Shown here piece by piece: positions 24,151-39,000 of a stretch of 64,000 nucleotides of DNA. Positions within the stretch are counted from its first letter, which is position 1. Every line of letters begins with the position of its first letter. The DNA comes from Serinus canaria (Eukaryota > Chordata > Aves > Passeriformes > Fringillidae). Both the position numbers and the translations under genes were made by a program. The DNA lies in NCBI RefSeq assembly GCF_022539315.1, contig NC_066322.1, forward strand, positions 21,772,765 through 21,836,764, read 5' to 3'. Under the pieces are notes generated by a model that did not search any database, had not been told where the DNA came from, and saw only the letters and a list, made by a program, of their open reading frames with translations.

Positions 24151-27001
24151 GTTCAAGCTGTTAATAAATTACTGCAGAATCCTGACATAAAATTGAAGGT
24201 TGGGAATTCCATCTGTTGTTTTAATAGAGAGAGAACGATTACTTAAATATTTTAGAAAGGCTTGGCTGAGTAATGACCAGAGAGATGAGGTAGGATAGCA
24301 TTCACAAGTCTGAGCTACTGACTCACTGTGATAACATTTTAAGACAAACAACAGGAAGCTACTAAAAAACATTCAGTTTTTCTCAGTCTTTCAAGCTTCC
24401 CTAAAAAATTCTCCATCCCGGAATAAGACATAGCATTAAAAAATTATGAAGTTGACATGGCCTTAGCTTCATTTCTGGAGGCATTACTGCTGTAAAATTG
24501 CAAGGTCTAACCTTGATTTAAGTGCCTCGAGTCTGAAACATCTTGGTGTGAAGCATTTTTATGGCATAGTGATGGAATGTAGGAAATGACTGGCTGCTTT
24601 GAAGCTGAGCAGTAGGAACTGGGTAGAGCAGGGAGGAATAATTGGTTGAGCAAGCAGAAGCAATTGTGGTATAAGACAAAGAAAAATACTATTAATGAGA
24701 GGACGTATTTTGGGCATTTTTCTTACTTTCACAAAGAACTAATGATGAAATCTGTGCTCAATTCAGCTTTGAAAGAGTATAGAACTGCTTAGATATGCAA
24801 TACAGAAACTGGAGGTGGTGCACACAGAGGTGCAGATTGGCTGAGGCCTTGGAGGCAGCTGCAGATCCTTCCCCCAGCCTTTCCTCGGCAGAGGCTGTCC
24901 CGGAGCGTTCGGGGCTCTCTGCGCAGTGCTGGGGAGTGCCGGCCCCATCGGCTCCCCCGAGCTCCTTCTGCTGTCAGCTGCAGCTGCTCAGCAGCGTGGC
25001 CCGGACACCTGGAGGGATCCGTGTGGGCCAAAACACCTTTGTGGCCATCAGCAGAGTGCTACTGCTGGGCTGAGACTGGGGCAGGCAGCAGTGGGCACTG
25101 CCCAGCCAGCCTCGGAACGCCAGCTCCATTAGCAGCACATATATCCATCCCCCTTCCCGGGAGGAGGGTGCCGGGATTTCTTTCAATTAAAACCAAACTC
25201 GTGTTTCTGTGTCAGAATGTGTAACATTTTCACATAACAGAAGTCTTCTTTATTGAAATATATTCAAAGTATTAACATTGCTAGATACTTAATATTGAAT
25301 TTTTTAAAAAAGCATCACATTTTTGTAACTAGGTCATCTATCCATTAATTCATATCCCTTATTGCTCAGAGATATTAATATAGATATTTTTTTCATAGCA
25401 TTAATCTCCTGCAATATGAATGTCCTTATTTCTAAAATGAAACCCATTAAGCATTTGCTGGTTCATAAAAGAATACAATAATCTGATAGCCTGATTAGAT
25501 ACTATTTAATTTGATAATGGTGTACCAGTGGCTGGGGGAAACTGTTAAATAAACATGGATGCATTGCTTTACTAAATAACAAATAAATTATCCTCTTGAT
25601 CCATACTTAAATAGTTCTTCCACTTTCTTAGCATTTTTAGGAACAGATTAATGAAACCTGGGTAATAACTTGCATATGCAAATTATAAATGCATTTACTT
25701 TTTGTAGCCACAGGAGACATAGGTGACAACACAACTGCCTTCAAGTTTTTGCCAAAATGTAGAGGTATCCCATTGCAGTGGTAAGGTAATGCCCACATCT
25801 TCAGCTCCTCATGTCCAGAGGGAATGAACAAGAATGGCAAAGCCATTCAGGACAGAGGCAGCACTGGGAAGGACTGCTCCATGTGCAAGCTGCTCCTGCC
25901 TTGGCTGGTCAGGCTGGGAGCACAGGGCCTTCCTCCCTCCTGTGCATGTGGAGGTGCTGCTATGCCCTGACACCAGCTCTGAGTCCCAGGAGGCTGAAAA
26001 CAGTGAAGAAAAAGATGAAAAACCTGCTGCTAGTCCTGCCAGTGCACTGGTTTAGGAAGAGGAAAGCTGGGAAGGAGGTGGGAAATGGAGCAAGGGGAGC
26101 TGGCACTGGTGTCACATAGGATCTCAAGGAGAAGGATTGCAGCTTGCTTTATGGTGCTGGAGAAATGATCCTAAAACAGGAGCTCTGAGACATGTCAGGG
26201 CAATCTTTGGCTACTGCAGTAACTTGCAGTTCTTGCAGAGAGAAGTTGCTGCTGTGGAAGAGTGAGTGGGGATTGGTGTTTGTCTCCATGGCTGGTTCCT
26301 TTCCAGAGATAAAGGTGTGGGGAGTATTTTCCCATAGCCCTAGGGTTTCTCCAGGGAACAGAGCCTGTGTGTCCATGAGCAGCTTGTGCCCTGGGAGCCC
26401 TGCAGTGCCCAGAGCTGCAGTGTGTGCATCCTGTGATACCTCTGCAGCAATCTGGATTTGCTTCAGTGGGGTTGCTCCAATTTATGCCTGAACAGAATTA
26501 GGCCCTCTACATGGCTTGGATTCAAAATATTGCTTGTCACAGTCACCAAAGTCATCTGATGTTAATTCATTGGAGTACTGTGGGTTGTCTGTGCTCTCAT
26601 CTTGTCTCTTACTGTCAAAGAAACATCCCCAGCTGAAATGTATCCAGGGCTCATGCACAGCAGCTCCTCTCTTTTTCCTGCAACTCGGAGGAAAGGAGAA
26701 ATCTTTTGTAGTACACAGTGACCAGAAACTAGCTTGTAACTAGACTAAAGTATTATATAAACTGTAAGAACATTAAAATAGTTCTGTGCCAAAGAAATGG
26801 CTTCTAAATATTCCTTGTGGGGATTATGCATGAAACCAGTTAGCAGGAATTACTGGGTTTTAGGCAGCTGGAAAACATTGGTGTGTATATTAAATGTTTT
26901 CTATTTATTAAGTGCAACTTCTCTGTAAATATCTCTTACCTTGCTTGCTGCTATGTTGCTACCTTTTGCATTCTGCTATGGGGCTGCTTTTGCTCTTTAG
27001 C

Positions 27002-27046
27002 TTTTTTTTTTTTTTTTTTAATTAAAAAAAAAAAATTTAAAAAAAA
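27002..27046. repeat. Poly-T/poly-A palindrome
   Basis: 18 T followed by AATT and 12 A, then TTT and 8 A. The central 28 bases (27008-27035) form a perfect palindrome. Confidence 0.93.
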
Positions 27047-30000
27047 TTCTCCAATCTCTTGTGGGTGACTAAGAAGTCTTGGGAAATGACAGAATGTGAT
27101 TTGTTTTACAAGTCTGTAAAAGGCAAGATGGGACCTGGAACAGGGTCTTAGTTTGAGGATTACAGATACCATGTATAACCCCTGAAAACAAATGTGGATC
27201 TCATTCAGTATGAGAAAAATGTGAGCTAATGATTTATTATTGTATACTTTAAATATTTTTTCTAAAAAGTGAAGAATAACTGAACTGGAAAGGTCATTTC
27301 AATGTTTTTTAAATTTCAGTTGGTTTAATATACAATAGTTATACACTTATTTATAGTTTTGAGCTTATGCTTTGAGAAATTTTAAAATCCAAGTAAACTT
27401 TTTTATATAAGTCTTTTCAGACTTTGCTTCCATTTTCATTATCATTCACATGCCCCTGGCATGATTTAAGGGACAGTGGCTTGAATCCCATGAGAATAAA
27501 ATAATTTTAAATTGCAAAAGACATGTCAAAAATGTCTATTTTATTTCATAGTGAAATAATTAGTCTGATTTTTAAAGGAATTAAAAAATTTATTTATTAG
27601 AACATACTGTTAGCTAATGGAGAAAAGGTTAGGTTTTTTATTATCTTAGTAAAATATGCTATTTAGATAAAAAAAATTTAGTGTATGTTTCTCAGACATG
27701 GGTGAGAGAATGGTTATTTTGGATGGCTTTCTTGTGCTCTTTTTGCCCTTTATTTCAGCAATAGGGTCTTGTGGCTTGAGCAGGTAGCTCAAATATCTTA
27801 CAAATCTTATCCAGACTACTGATGAAACACATGTCCTTTCACAAGAAACCAAACAAAAAACAAAAAAAGAAAAAAGAAAAGTTGTCTCTGAAAATTATGT
27901 GTGCCAGGAGCTGGAACTTTGTGAAGGATAATCAGCTTTTTGTAGAGAGCACTCAGGTCCTTCTGCATAGCATTCTGTAAAGATGCCTCATGTTTAGCAA
28001 CCAGCTCACACAATTCAGGGTGTGAGAACTTGGAAGCAATGCTCCAAAAAAGCTACTTTGAACTTTGTCATTACATGAGATGTGGAGAAAATGCCAGTGG
28101 GATCATCCAAGGGACAAACCTCTTTTATCTACCGACTTTCAAACTTCCTTTAAGGATCATGTCTAGGAGATCCTGTATGTTTAAAGAAGGTACAAGTGAA
28201 TGAGATCCTGTATTTTAGGAGTTAATACTTATTTACAGCTTGTCTTAGTCCTCATCCCATTGACTTTGTGAGCCATTCTGTCACTGATCTTGGAGACTTC
28301 CCAGAGCAGTTAGTTCTGCAGAATTAACTGGCTCTGGTTTGCTTTAGACTGAGGTAATGGTGCTGTGCTTGGAGATATTGGGTTTCTTGAATCCCCACTG
28401 AAGTTCACACAGAAGATTGCCACTCCTGGGAAAGGTGAATCAAGCAGTAGAGCTCCATTTTTTACACCTCTCTGTTTACTTTCTATAGTAAACACTGAAC
28501 TTTAAAGGACTGTAGTAACTACTTGAAATAATTTAATGTTTCAGGATTTGAACTATTTTGGCTGGTGGAATTCAGGAGTTGTGGCTGCAGTTGAATTGGA
28601 CACTCAGCCCAAGTATGATCAAAGCTAAGGTACCTTATGCTGCTTCAAAAAAACCAAAACAACAACTTGGCTTAGGTGATCTTCTCTCAATGAAAGAAGT
28701 GCTTTCAAAAGCACTGACACCTCTGTTTCTGGGCCTTCTAGAAATGTTGAGCAATTACCTGTCTGTGTGGGCAAGCAAGGGCCTTGAGAAACCAAATGCC
28801 TCATGCCTAACTGTACTTACATTGTCCATCTGTCCATGAAAATAACATGGTATTCTCAAATATCTAAAAGCTTGATAAAATCTGCTCATTTGGCCTGGAG
28901 CCAATGGGTTCTTAAGGTGTATTTTTGGGTTTTTTTTTGAAGCATCTAAACTAACATTAGGTTGTCAGGTGGAGGAAGGCAGTCTCTCAGGGGACGAGAG
29001 AGGACAGGGAGCTGTACCTTCTCTGTGAATGTTAAAGGGCTGTGGTGGTTCTGGGCAGCAGAAGTCAGTAAGGTTCAGACAGCAGTATTCATTTCAAAGG
29101 TGATGTTCCCATACCATCTGGGATTAATACATGCTACAGAATGATTCATAAAAGTGCACGGAAATGATGTATGTTTATCCAATACCTTTGGCACTCAGCG
29201 CTATCCATAAAAGTGTAAATGTTCTGTTCCCTTTGAAATAGGCACTTGACAGTGTATAGGGTTCCCTGCTTCTTGTTAGCATCTCATCTAAGCTAGGAGT
29301 GGACAGGGAACATTTCAATTTCTCCTGTGTCTCAGGGGAAGGGCAGATCAGTCTACTTCAGCATTATCCTGCCTACCAGTGGTCTTAGCTATAAAGTTAT
29401 AAATGGTAATTTTTTCTGCTAAAACTGCTCTTGGATGAGTTGAATATCAACTATGCAAAGAGTTTGGTATTCACTATAGAGAAATGTAAAACAACAGCAC
29501 TAGAATTCTCCCTGGACTGTATTTATGCCCTTTAAAACTACCACAAATGTTACTGAAACAATCAACCCCAAAACAGCCCCCAACATTTTAAGGCAAAACA
29601 AGCCCTGGGCAAAACTAAGTAGAGCCTCAGCATTCATTATACATTACAGGATGCTTATTCCTATAGCTGCAGGTGATCTAGGTACTCCATAGCAACAACC
29701 TTGAAGCATTTAAAAAAAAAAAAATTGTATCATTAAAAAGTAATACTTGCTGGGACTCTTCAAACACAATTTTAATACTTGACAGACTATTAGAATTTTG
29801 GAAACCGAACTTTATTTTTATAGTCACTCTCATGACAAAGATTTTAAGCAGAAAACTTTTACTCTGAAAAACCCATAAAATAATACTCCCCAAGTGAAGG
29901 AGTGGGGTTTCTTACAATGCTTTTTCATGCAAACTCAATCCCAGAAGGAACAGCTACACTTTACCACAGGCAGCTTTGAGCAGTAGAGCTGGGAGAAATG

Positions 30001-33000
30001 GCTGCACAGCCTGTTGCTGCATTCAGACCATGATTAGAAAATTGAATGAGAACCTCAAACTTGTCTGAATTAGGAATGTATGTGGAAAGTCCAATCAAAA
30101 TGAGCAACTCAGCCACAGAGTGTTTCTGAAAAATCTCATTTTACAAGTCAAATTAAAAATTTGGACCACTTATGTTTACCATGCAGGTTAAAAGGCATTG
30201 AGTACTCCTTGTCAATAGCCTCAGTAAACAGAAGTGGGAGATTAGTCTCACACTTGCATTCCCTAGCCAGGGATCCATAGTCACACTCAGCCTGACATGA
30301 CAGTTTTCTGGTACCTGGTGACAATGCAGGAGCTGCCCTGGGGGTAGCTCTGTGATCCTGAGCTGTTTGGTCAGTCATCCGGGATGCAGGAAACCGACTG
30401 CGACATTTCTACAGCAGAACAAAAAAAATGGGGGAACTTCAAAACCTCTCATGAAATAGTTATTTTCTGCCTTGCTATGGCATCTGCTAAACTTGTACTT
30501 CTTCATTTGGAAAGTATGGATTGCTCTGCTGCTGGGGATTGAACTGAACCTGGCATGGGTCCACAGTATCCACCCTGGTAGCTGGGACTAGGGCTCTTCC
30601 TCGTGCATTAGTCCAGACTCAGGAGGCTGAAGTGGACACTCGGTGCATACAGTGCAGAACAGCAGAGCTGTGGTCAGCTTGCAGCATTAGCACATGCTTG
30701 GTTTTAGTATAGGTGAAGGGATGCCAAATCAAGTGAACATACCTCAGGGCCAGAATTAGGATCCTGCTGCTGGGCTGTAAGATGGCTTCATGTAACACTC
30801 ATGTTAGTGAGGGAAAAAAGAGCTTTTCTCCCCAGAAGTTAGGTGTTAGGGAAGCAACTGCTGGAGCTGTGTTGCTTCTGAGAGCACTGGGAGTGCAAAA
30901 CCTCAGTGGTGGTGGCTCTGCTCCTGAGGGCTGCCTCTGGCTCAGGTGAAAACTTATCTGGAGCTGGTTTCTGTGATGGAGGAAATGGGGCCACCTTCCT
31001 TTCGGACTTAACTCCTGCTCTGTTCACTTCAATACATTTCTTGTTCTGGCATTAGTGTGCTGGGCAGCCAGGCAGGGACGTGAGCACAGATTTTAAGTGC
31101 ATTCAAAATGTACAGAATAGAACAGCTGCAGTGAGCAATGCCAGAGCCCAGGCCACCAAGCAGCGACCCAGAGCATCTGCTCGGTGCCTCCCCTGAGCAC
31201 CAGTGCTGTGCTGTAGCAGCTCTCTGGTACTGGGAACAAATGGACCTTCTCATTGACTGAGGGGCTGATGCTACCAGAAAGCCATGTGTGGCCTGGGGGA
31301 GACTGCAGTGACCTGGTACAGGTCTGAGAGGGAATGTTTGTGCCAGTATCTGATCCCTCTCCTTAGTGTGTTCTTGCTTGCTTGCAAGCAGATGCTCTCC
31401 CTGTGCTTGCATATCCTGCTTGGGAAACGAATTCAGCATCTGTGTGGTGGAGGCAAAGGTCTGAGATGCTGAAATGAGAATGAAGGCTGCAGCACCTCCT
31501 CAAAGGAAGCATGCCAAATGGACTCTTAATCCCTAAATAACCGGTCTAGTAGAACACAAACCAAGGTGCTCCTGAAACAGTTCAACTGTTGCATCAGAAA
31601 ATTATAATTTACATGTTTTCTAAAGAAATCTCCATCTACTGGGCCATTTCTCTTGAGCCTGCACTTCTCAGTAGCTGAGTTATGGTCCCTTCTAGCTCCT
31701 CTGGAAAACTTTCCCTCACCTCAGAGGTGGAGTTGCTGGAGTGGCCACTGGCCAGAGGTGATCCTGCTCTTCCTCTTCTGCCAGCTCTGGAAATTGCCTC
31801 ACCATCTGTGGGGCTTGTTCAGAGTACTGAATTGGCAGAAAACTACCTCCTCTTTAAAAAGGGAGCTTTTTAAAGGTTCTTCCAGATGAGCATGTTCATT
31901 TGCTACTAGGAAAGGTGTAATTTCCCTGTCCCTTGGCACTGTGTTGTCTGACCAGGATGTGGGCGCCAGCACAAGCTGGATGGGCAATGGAGAATATTCA
32001 AGGACTCATCAAAAATCTTCCTTTTTCCAGACCAAGATGGGACTCCTTACTGAAGCAGCCCATAAGGATGGTGGACTGTAATATATGCATTGGTGTAGTG
32101 AAAATCCTAGTGAGAATGAAAGATGAAATCTTGGCATCACTAAAATCAGTGGAAAAATGTGCTGAATACCATTAAGGTCTTTTACCATAAAAAGTAGGGG
32201 TAACCATTAACCCATCAGGCTGTTCACACCTTCAACCCTTATGACTGAAGAGCAATTTGTTGGTGCAGGTTTTTATTTTGTTTTCTGGTAACTTAGAAAA
32301 ATATCAAGCACCATATCCTAGGTTGATGCTTCCCCTCACCTTCCCCTTTGAACTTATGAGAAAGCAAATGCTGCAATCTGTTTTCCCTGGCCTATAACAT
32401 AAGGAGGGGCTCTCTCAGCCAGACACACTTTAAAAGTGAAAGATCAAGACTTAAAGAGAAATAAAAGGGGAAGAAGTTATCACATAATGCAGAAGTCTGC
32501 ATCTCTGAATTAATCATTATAAACCTTGATGTTCTTGCAAACCACCACTTCTTTTCCCAAAGTCAGAAGAGAGCTTGTCCCTTGTTTTCCTGTTAGACCA
32601 CAGGATAAGACATGCTTACCCATGTGAAGTGTAGGTTTGCCTGTGCTGCAGCTTGAGGCCATGTAGAAAATGTGGTCTTTCTGTTTTTTGTTTAAAAATC
32701 TAAAGCTGCACTCTTCCCGTTGGACGGGCTGGAGTGCTATAGAACCAAAGCCACTCCAGTTTCAGCTTCATGGAGCCTGTGGTGACAATGCAAATGCAAA
32801 AACCTTTTGCAGGATTTGAAATGTAGATTATATTGGTATTATATAGGACACTGGGGACATAGGAGTCATTTGGCATTGGCTTCATACTGGCATATTTATA
32901 TTCACGTTTTTCTATTTATGATCGTTTAGGAATAGGATCAGGAAATGGATCTTGAAGCATTACTTGCCAAAAGCAAAGACGACTGAAACAGATGACGTGA

Positions 33001-36000
33001 TCTTTAGAGTAATTTTGTACAACTGGGGAAAGAGAGGAGTAAAGGAGAAAACCAGTTTACATGTCAGTTCTGTGAACTTCAGAATAGAAAGGCCAGAAAC
33101 TACAGTGAGAAATGATCTGAAACAGTCAGCAGCATTGCTTTATTGTGAGAAATGATCAGGATAAACTTGGCTACAAAGACAGTGAGAAATTTTGTGGTGT
33201 AAAAGATCATAGTCCAGAGTTACCAGGTTCACAGGACTGAAATCAGAACTGAAACTGGATGCCAGCAGAATCAGACACTTTGGCTCCACAGAAGAAAACT
33301 GGGCAAGAATAAAGATTTTTTCATCCAAATGCCATGGCTCCAGTCCCTGACTCTGAGAAAAACATGCAGAAGAGCTGGGTTATTGTTTTCCCTGAAGATG
33401 TCTTGTACAACTTGATAAAGCACAATAAATTGCATTTACTTATTAGGGTGTTTAGAACAGGGCTAAACTCTAGGCTAAAGATAGGAGCACGGGCTGTAGG
33501 TTTGGAGTGACCTTTTCAGTTGCTGTTTTCTGCCCTGACCCAAGAAGCTGCACTGTCATTATCCTTTTATAATTCACTTCTCTGAAAAGAAACCTTATTT
33601 CCTCTTTAAATCTCCATGAAGACTACTTTTTTTAGCCCAGTTCCTTGAACTGTTGCTATTATAACTTCAGCTAAAAACTTTTGGTAGCAGCAGCTTCAAG
33701 GATAGTTGAGAAATTGGATCGGCTGCCCTCCTAGCCTTGGTTTTCCCAAGCTAGATGAACCAATTTCTTCTCTCTACCAGAAATGTCATCTGGCATGAGA
33801 ATCTTTTGTTTCCTCTATTCTGTGTTGGCTTTACCAGCTTCTGTTCTTACCAGCTGTATCAGCTTCTGTTCTTAGTCCTAAAATACCTTTGGAACTGCCT
33901 ATCCTGTGGCTACTTATGAAGTTTTTCCCCACAGTTTTCCTCACTTATCAATTCCAGATAGTTTTAGCAAATTTTTTAAAGAAAGTTCCATGTCTCTAGT
34001 GTTAACATTCTGGATGACTTCAGGAAATTTTTTCACTTAGTTTCCCTTCCTAAAAAATTTGCTCTTATGAAAAAAAACCATCATAGTTAGAGACAAAAAT
34101 TTGTTTCTTTTTCCATTTAACTAAACTTAACCAAGTTATGATAACTTAATTCAAATTTATTTTGCATGTGCAACTCCCTTATAGCATGATTTCTAAAAGT
34201 CTGATGTAACCTTGATTGTTAGTTTGATAATTATTTCATAAAGAAATCTGCCAGCTGCCAAGTTCAGGAGCAACTTTTTCACGTCATTAGTAGAAAACAC
34301 TGGTTCAAGTGAGGAAAATTAAGATTGCTCACTATAGATTTCTTGTTAGTGTTCAGCTTTCTTACATGAGTGCGTTTCAGTAGTAGGTTATTGAAGTGAT
34401 CTTAGCCGAACTTCTCATGCTTCTTCCACATTTTGAAGGCTTTATAGCTTTAACTGTGCTGGCCTTGCTTATCTCATTATAGCTTATTACATAATTGATA
34501 AATAATTCTACCTCTCTGTAACAGGTTTCTTACACTGCTTTTGTTTCTTAATGCTAGCTGCAGGTACCTGTACTGGGGTGAGGGTGAGGGTTCCTTGGTT
34601 TTGAGGGCCTGTCTAATGTTTTTAGTCAAACATTAGCAAGTTTCTCTCCATTTTTCTGCTCAAATTTCTTGTATTACACAAGACAGTAAGAGCAAGCACT
34701 CATTTTCAACGACATTGAAGCTTTACACAAATATTAATTTGGATGTTTAATGTCTATTGAGCAGTTGAAGCAGATTGCCACAGGTGCAGGATTTATATGC
34801 CATGTGTATTGACTCACTGAGTACAGAGTGGTTATGCATGTGCAGGAGCTTTGCTCTGCAAGTGAAGTGGTTACATCAGGCCTCCAGCCTGCTATCATCT
34901 GAGGTGCCCTTAAATGAGTAAATAATTATGTGATAATTAAATATTTCACAATTACTATTTTACTGCCTTTTTTCAAAAGCCCAGTAAACAACTAGGAGAT
35001 TGCAGAGGGATGGCTTGCTCCCTAGGATCTGTTGAACTGGGAAAAACTGTCCTTTAGAAATAAGCAACAGACCAAGATAGTGTTTGATCTGAAATACTGG
35101 GGCAGCAATGTCATTGCTGTGGTCTGAGGTTGCAAGTGTCTTGCTCAGTGCTATGCAGTAGGTTATTTAATCTTCCAGTTTTTAGTTCTCCGCCCAGGAG
35201 ATAGAGAATCACATTTAGCTTTCTCATAATGGTAGCTTGTTGGGATTAATTTCTGCAGGCTGCTGAATTTGGCAGATGAGGATCTTCATAAATCAGACAA
35301 TCTAGACATGAATTGCAATCTGGACTCCTCCTTTGGGACCCCTTTGGAAGGCAAGTACATTGAGACATTTTCTCTTAGATTATTCTACAGCAAAACTGCT
35401 ATAGAAATACTAGTCAGTTTAACTTTTTTAGCCTTTTCAGTATGTTCTGTCTCTTACAGAGCTGATTATTCCTGACAAAATGATCAGAAAGTTGTGTTTT
35501 GACGTGTGGACTGTTTGTTCCTCACCAACAGTTGTTCAGAACTTGTCCTGGCTTGCTCATGTGATCGTGTGCCCAGAGACCAGCTGCAGTTTCAAAGTGG
35601 ATTTGCTGTGCAGCGGTAGAAATCTCTTGGAAAATAGGTAATCTGATCTATTAGTCTGTATCAAACCATGAGGACTATTATTCATGCTGTTCCTGGTCTG
35701 CATCATCGTGGCTGTCAGCCTGATATCCCTTCTACGCAGCTGGGTAGACAGGGTTTAAAGCCTCAGGCATGTATATGAAGTGGAGAAAGAAGCATCACTC
35801 CAAGGCTGCCTGGCAAAAGTATCCTTCTCTTGTCAATGGGGACAAAAAGAGAAGGATGGAGGTCACATTGAGGGTTTTTTAAATTTTGTTGTGGGGTGGG
35901 GTGGGGGGGTTGTGTGGTTTTTTTTTTTTTTTTCCCGAAGGGGAGGGAGAGGAAGAAAGGCCGTGGTGTAGCCTTTGCCCATGTTTGGCTTAAGAAAGTG

Positions 36001-39000
36001 CTGTGAACCTGTAATATACCTCTCAATCCTAAACTGCACCAGCAAACTGAGACAGTGCTAAACCTGACCCTGTGGGACTGCTGTCACCCAGGTGCATTTC
36101 TTAGAAACACTGCCAGTAAGTGTGAATAATGTAGCCAAGCTCTCGATGATCTGAGCTAGTGGATTCTTTTTTGTCAAGTTTTGCTAACCACAAAATCTGC
36201 CAGTCAGCACCAAAGCACATGAAATGCTTTGAAAGAGAGAAAAATATATATGCCAGATTACAAAGGCAATATTTTAAATATGCAGCTATCTAGATAAATT
36301 TGGAATACTGGAAATATTCCTGAAAATACTTATGCATATACTTAACCTTAAGCATACACATAATTCTATTAACTTCAGTGGGACTATATATATCTCTAAA
36401 GTGAACCACCTGTGTGTTTGAGAAGACAAAGCCATTAAGCTTCTCTGCATGCAGAATCTGATCCTGTGACTAAGTCTTTGTGTATCATGCTGTAAATTTA
36501 CCCTGAAGCTTGCCATAAAGTCAGTGCTTTTAAAGAGTATATTTGAAGAGCTCCAGTAGAGTCTCAAGGCAGTTATAATAGTGTGTATTTGATTTACAGC
36601 ATGCCATTGAATTAGAAGGGTATTTGAAAGAGGATTTATGTTAAAATAATGTAGACAGTGATTTAGAGCATGGATTGTGGCCATAACTATGGGCAAACCA
36701 GAAGAGTTTATTGCAGCAAACAGCTCATTGCCTTCTGCGGGAAAAACACTGAAGTAGAAAATTTGGAGATTGTCATCTTGGCTGAGTATATCTGTTAACT
36801 AAAAATACTGGTCAACACATGGCTTTTCAAAGTACAGAGGACTTTCAACAACATTTTGTGTAACCAGCACTGGATAGAATTATCAATGAGCTGGAACAGT
36901 GATTTGGAAGGGAAAACCATGGAATCAATAAACCAGCTGGGACAACGAATCCAAGAAGTATACATTTCTTGGAAAATGACAAAGCATTTTGGCAATAAGT
37001 GCTACAAAAGAAAGTCGATCTGAGAATTTTGCCAAATTCCTCAACAATACTGAGATGGCTCCTGAATAGACACATGCCTTGACCTGATTAGTAAACATTT
37101 GGGTTTTATACAAAAAATCTAGAAATTAAATATTAAAATAATAATTTCAAATCTTTTTTATGACTCTCTCAATTGCTCTCAGTATTGTTTTCCTAATTTC
37201 TTATTGGAAGCTTAAAATGCAAGGCTAAAATATCAGCTGGTATAAATTACCTGACTTTTGTGAAGATGGGCTGGTATGAATGACATGGGGCTTGATCTGT
37301 CTCCCTCAATATGTCTAACCCCTGCCTTTAATTACAGTCTGTTATTTTGGGTTTAAGTGGATTTTAAGATACACGAGGCTGCTGTGAAAAATGAAAGCTT
37401 ATTTACAACATAAAGCTGAACTTTCCATACATTTTTAAGGTGCAAACAAAGAGAACCCCCTTGGTCTGGACTTGCACTGGCAGACAGGCAAAGACCACAG
37501 TGCCTCATTTGGGGACAGCTCATCTGAGTGAGCCCAAAGCGCTTCCTGTGGCTGTGCCAGAAGGTGTGATGGGCAGAAACGCTGGCACTCTGTACTACCA
37601 CTTCATGGTTTGGATTGCCCTCTGTAATTCTGGTACAAACAGCTGATTAGGGGGTTGCCAAGCTTATCAGTTGAATTCTCAGGTTCTGGTTTTGGTGGGT
37701 TTTTTTAATGCTAAAACACGGAAAACAAACCAGTGATGATCCTCTATGGATCCTCTATCCTCAGTTCCCTGCTGAGAGAATCTGGTCAGGCTGCTTCACC
37801 CATGGAAAAGATCATATTCATTCTTGCAGCCTGAAGGCCATGGGTAAAACCTTCCTGGATTCACTGGGAGAGGCAGCAGTGCTCTCTGTACCAGCAGCCT
37901 CATGGGTGAAGCTATCCCCAGGACTGTAAGGATCCAGAGGATAAAAACTGATCCAGGACAAATGCCAAGGACAGAAAGGTCTATGCAGTGAAACGATGCA
38001 TGAAATATTAAGAGGGCGGTGTTTGGCAGCTTCATTAGGAGGCCAGGGGAAGCATTCTGCACACCAAGAAAGGATGAAGGCAACTGTGTCTTGGAAACTT
38101 GACAAAGAGATCTTTGTGTTCTCCTCTCTTGTTTGGTTTAACATCGTCACACTCCTCTCTCTTTCCTGGAAAATGCTCTCAGCCACAGCAGAGGACCCTG
38201 TGTTTCTGTTTGGGTGGATGTGCAGGTCTCCCTCCATCCCCTACCCCTGACACACTGAATCAGTCTCCTGCTGGATCCACATGGATTCACACAAACTATG
38301 GGAGTGGACAGAGGGAGCTCTCCTGCTCTTGTTTCAGGCAGGCTGTATATTCAGCCAGACATTTCAAGATCAATTATTCTCAAATTTGAGTTTATATACA
38401 AGCTAGTGAATGAAAGGTTTTGAAAACTTGAATGATTTTCTTTTTCTAATGGGAAAACACAACTTTAACCCAGTGCTCAAGGGATGATGTGTGCCTCAGT
38501 CCAACATGGAGAGAGTTGATGGCAAGAGCACAGATGATAAAGTTCATAAATAAGTCGCAGCAGAGCTGCTCATAAATAGCAAAAACAGTGCTGGATATTG
38601 AAGAAAATTAACTCCCTGCAAAAAGAAGAAACTTGAAAACATAATGTAGAAGACAAAAGTAGTCCAAAGAAAATTATTTTGATGATATTTGGGAAAATAA
38701 AATAGACAAGGTTGAACTTGATATAATCAGATCACAATTTTTTTTTGGACAAAAAAATTTGAAAATTTCAAAACCATTTAGTAATACCAAACTTCTTACC
38801 CCAAAAGTGGTTGCAGAGAATATTAAGAAAATGTTATTTGAAACAGAATTCTAATTACCATTAGAATTAGAATTTTAGATTTCTTATTAACATTCTCAAT
38901 GTACTTTATTAACATTATAGGCAGAAAAAAACCTTACAAATTGTAACTATTTCATAGACACAGATGAATAGGCAGTAAAATCTAAGATCTAAGGACAGAG

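Noticed and set aside
25110..25160. 'attagcagcacatatatcc', resembling the start of U6 snRNA
   Set aside because: Only about 12 bases fit; the rest of U6 and the oligo-T terminator are missing.
36286..36696. 136-codon minus-strand frame in AT-rich DNA
   Set aside because: It is the longest frame of the central desert, but I recognise no domain, it has no CpG promoter, and the neighbouring frames are equally featureless.
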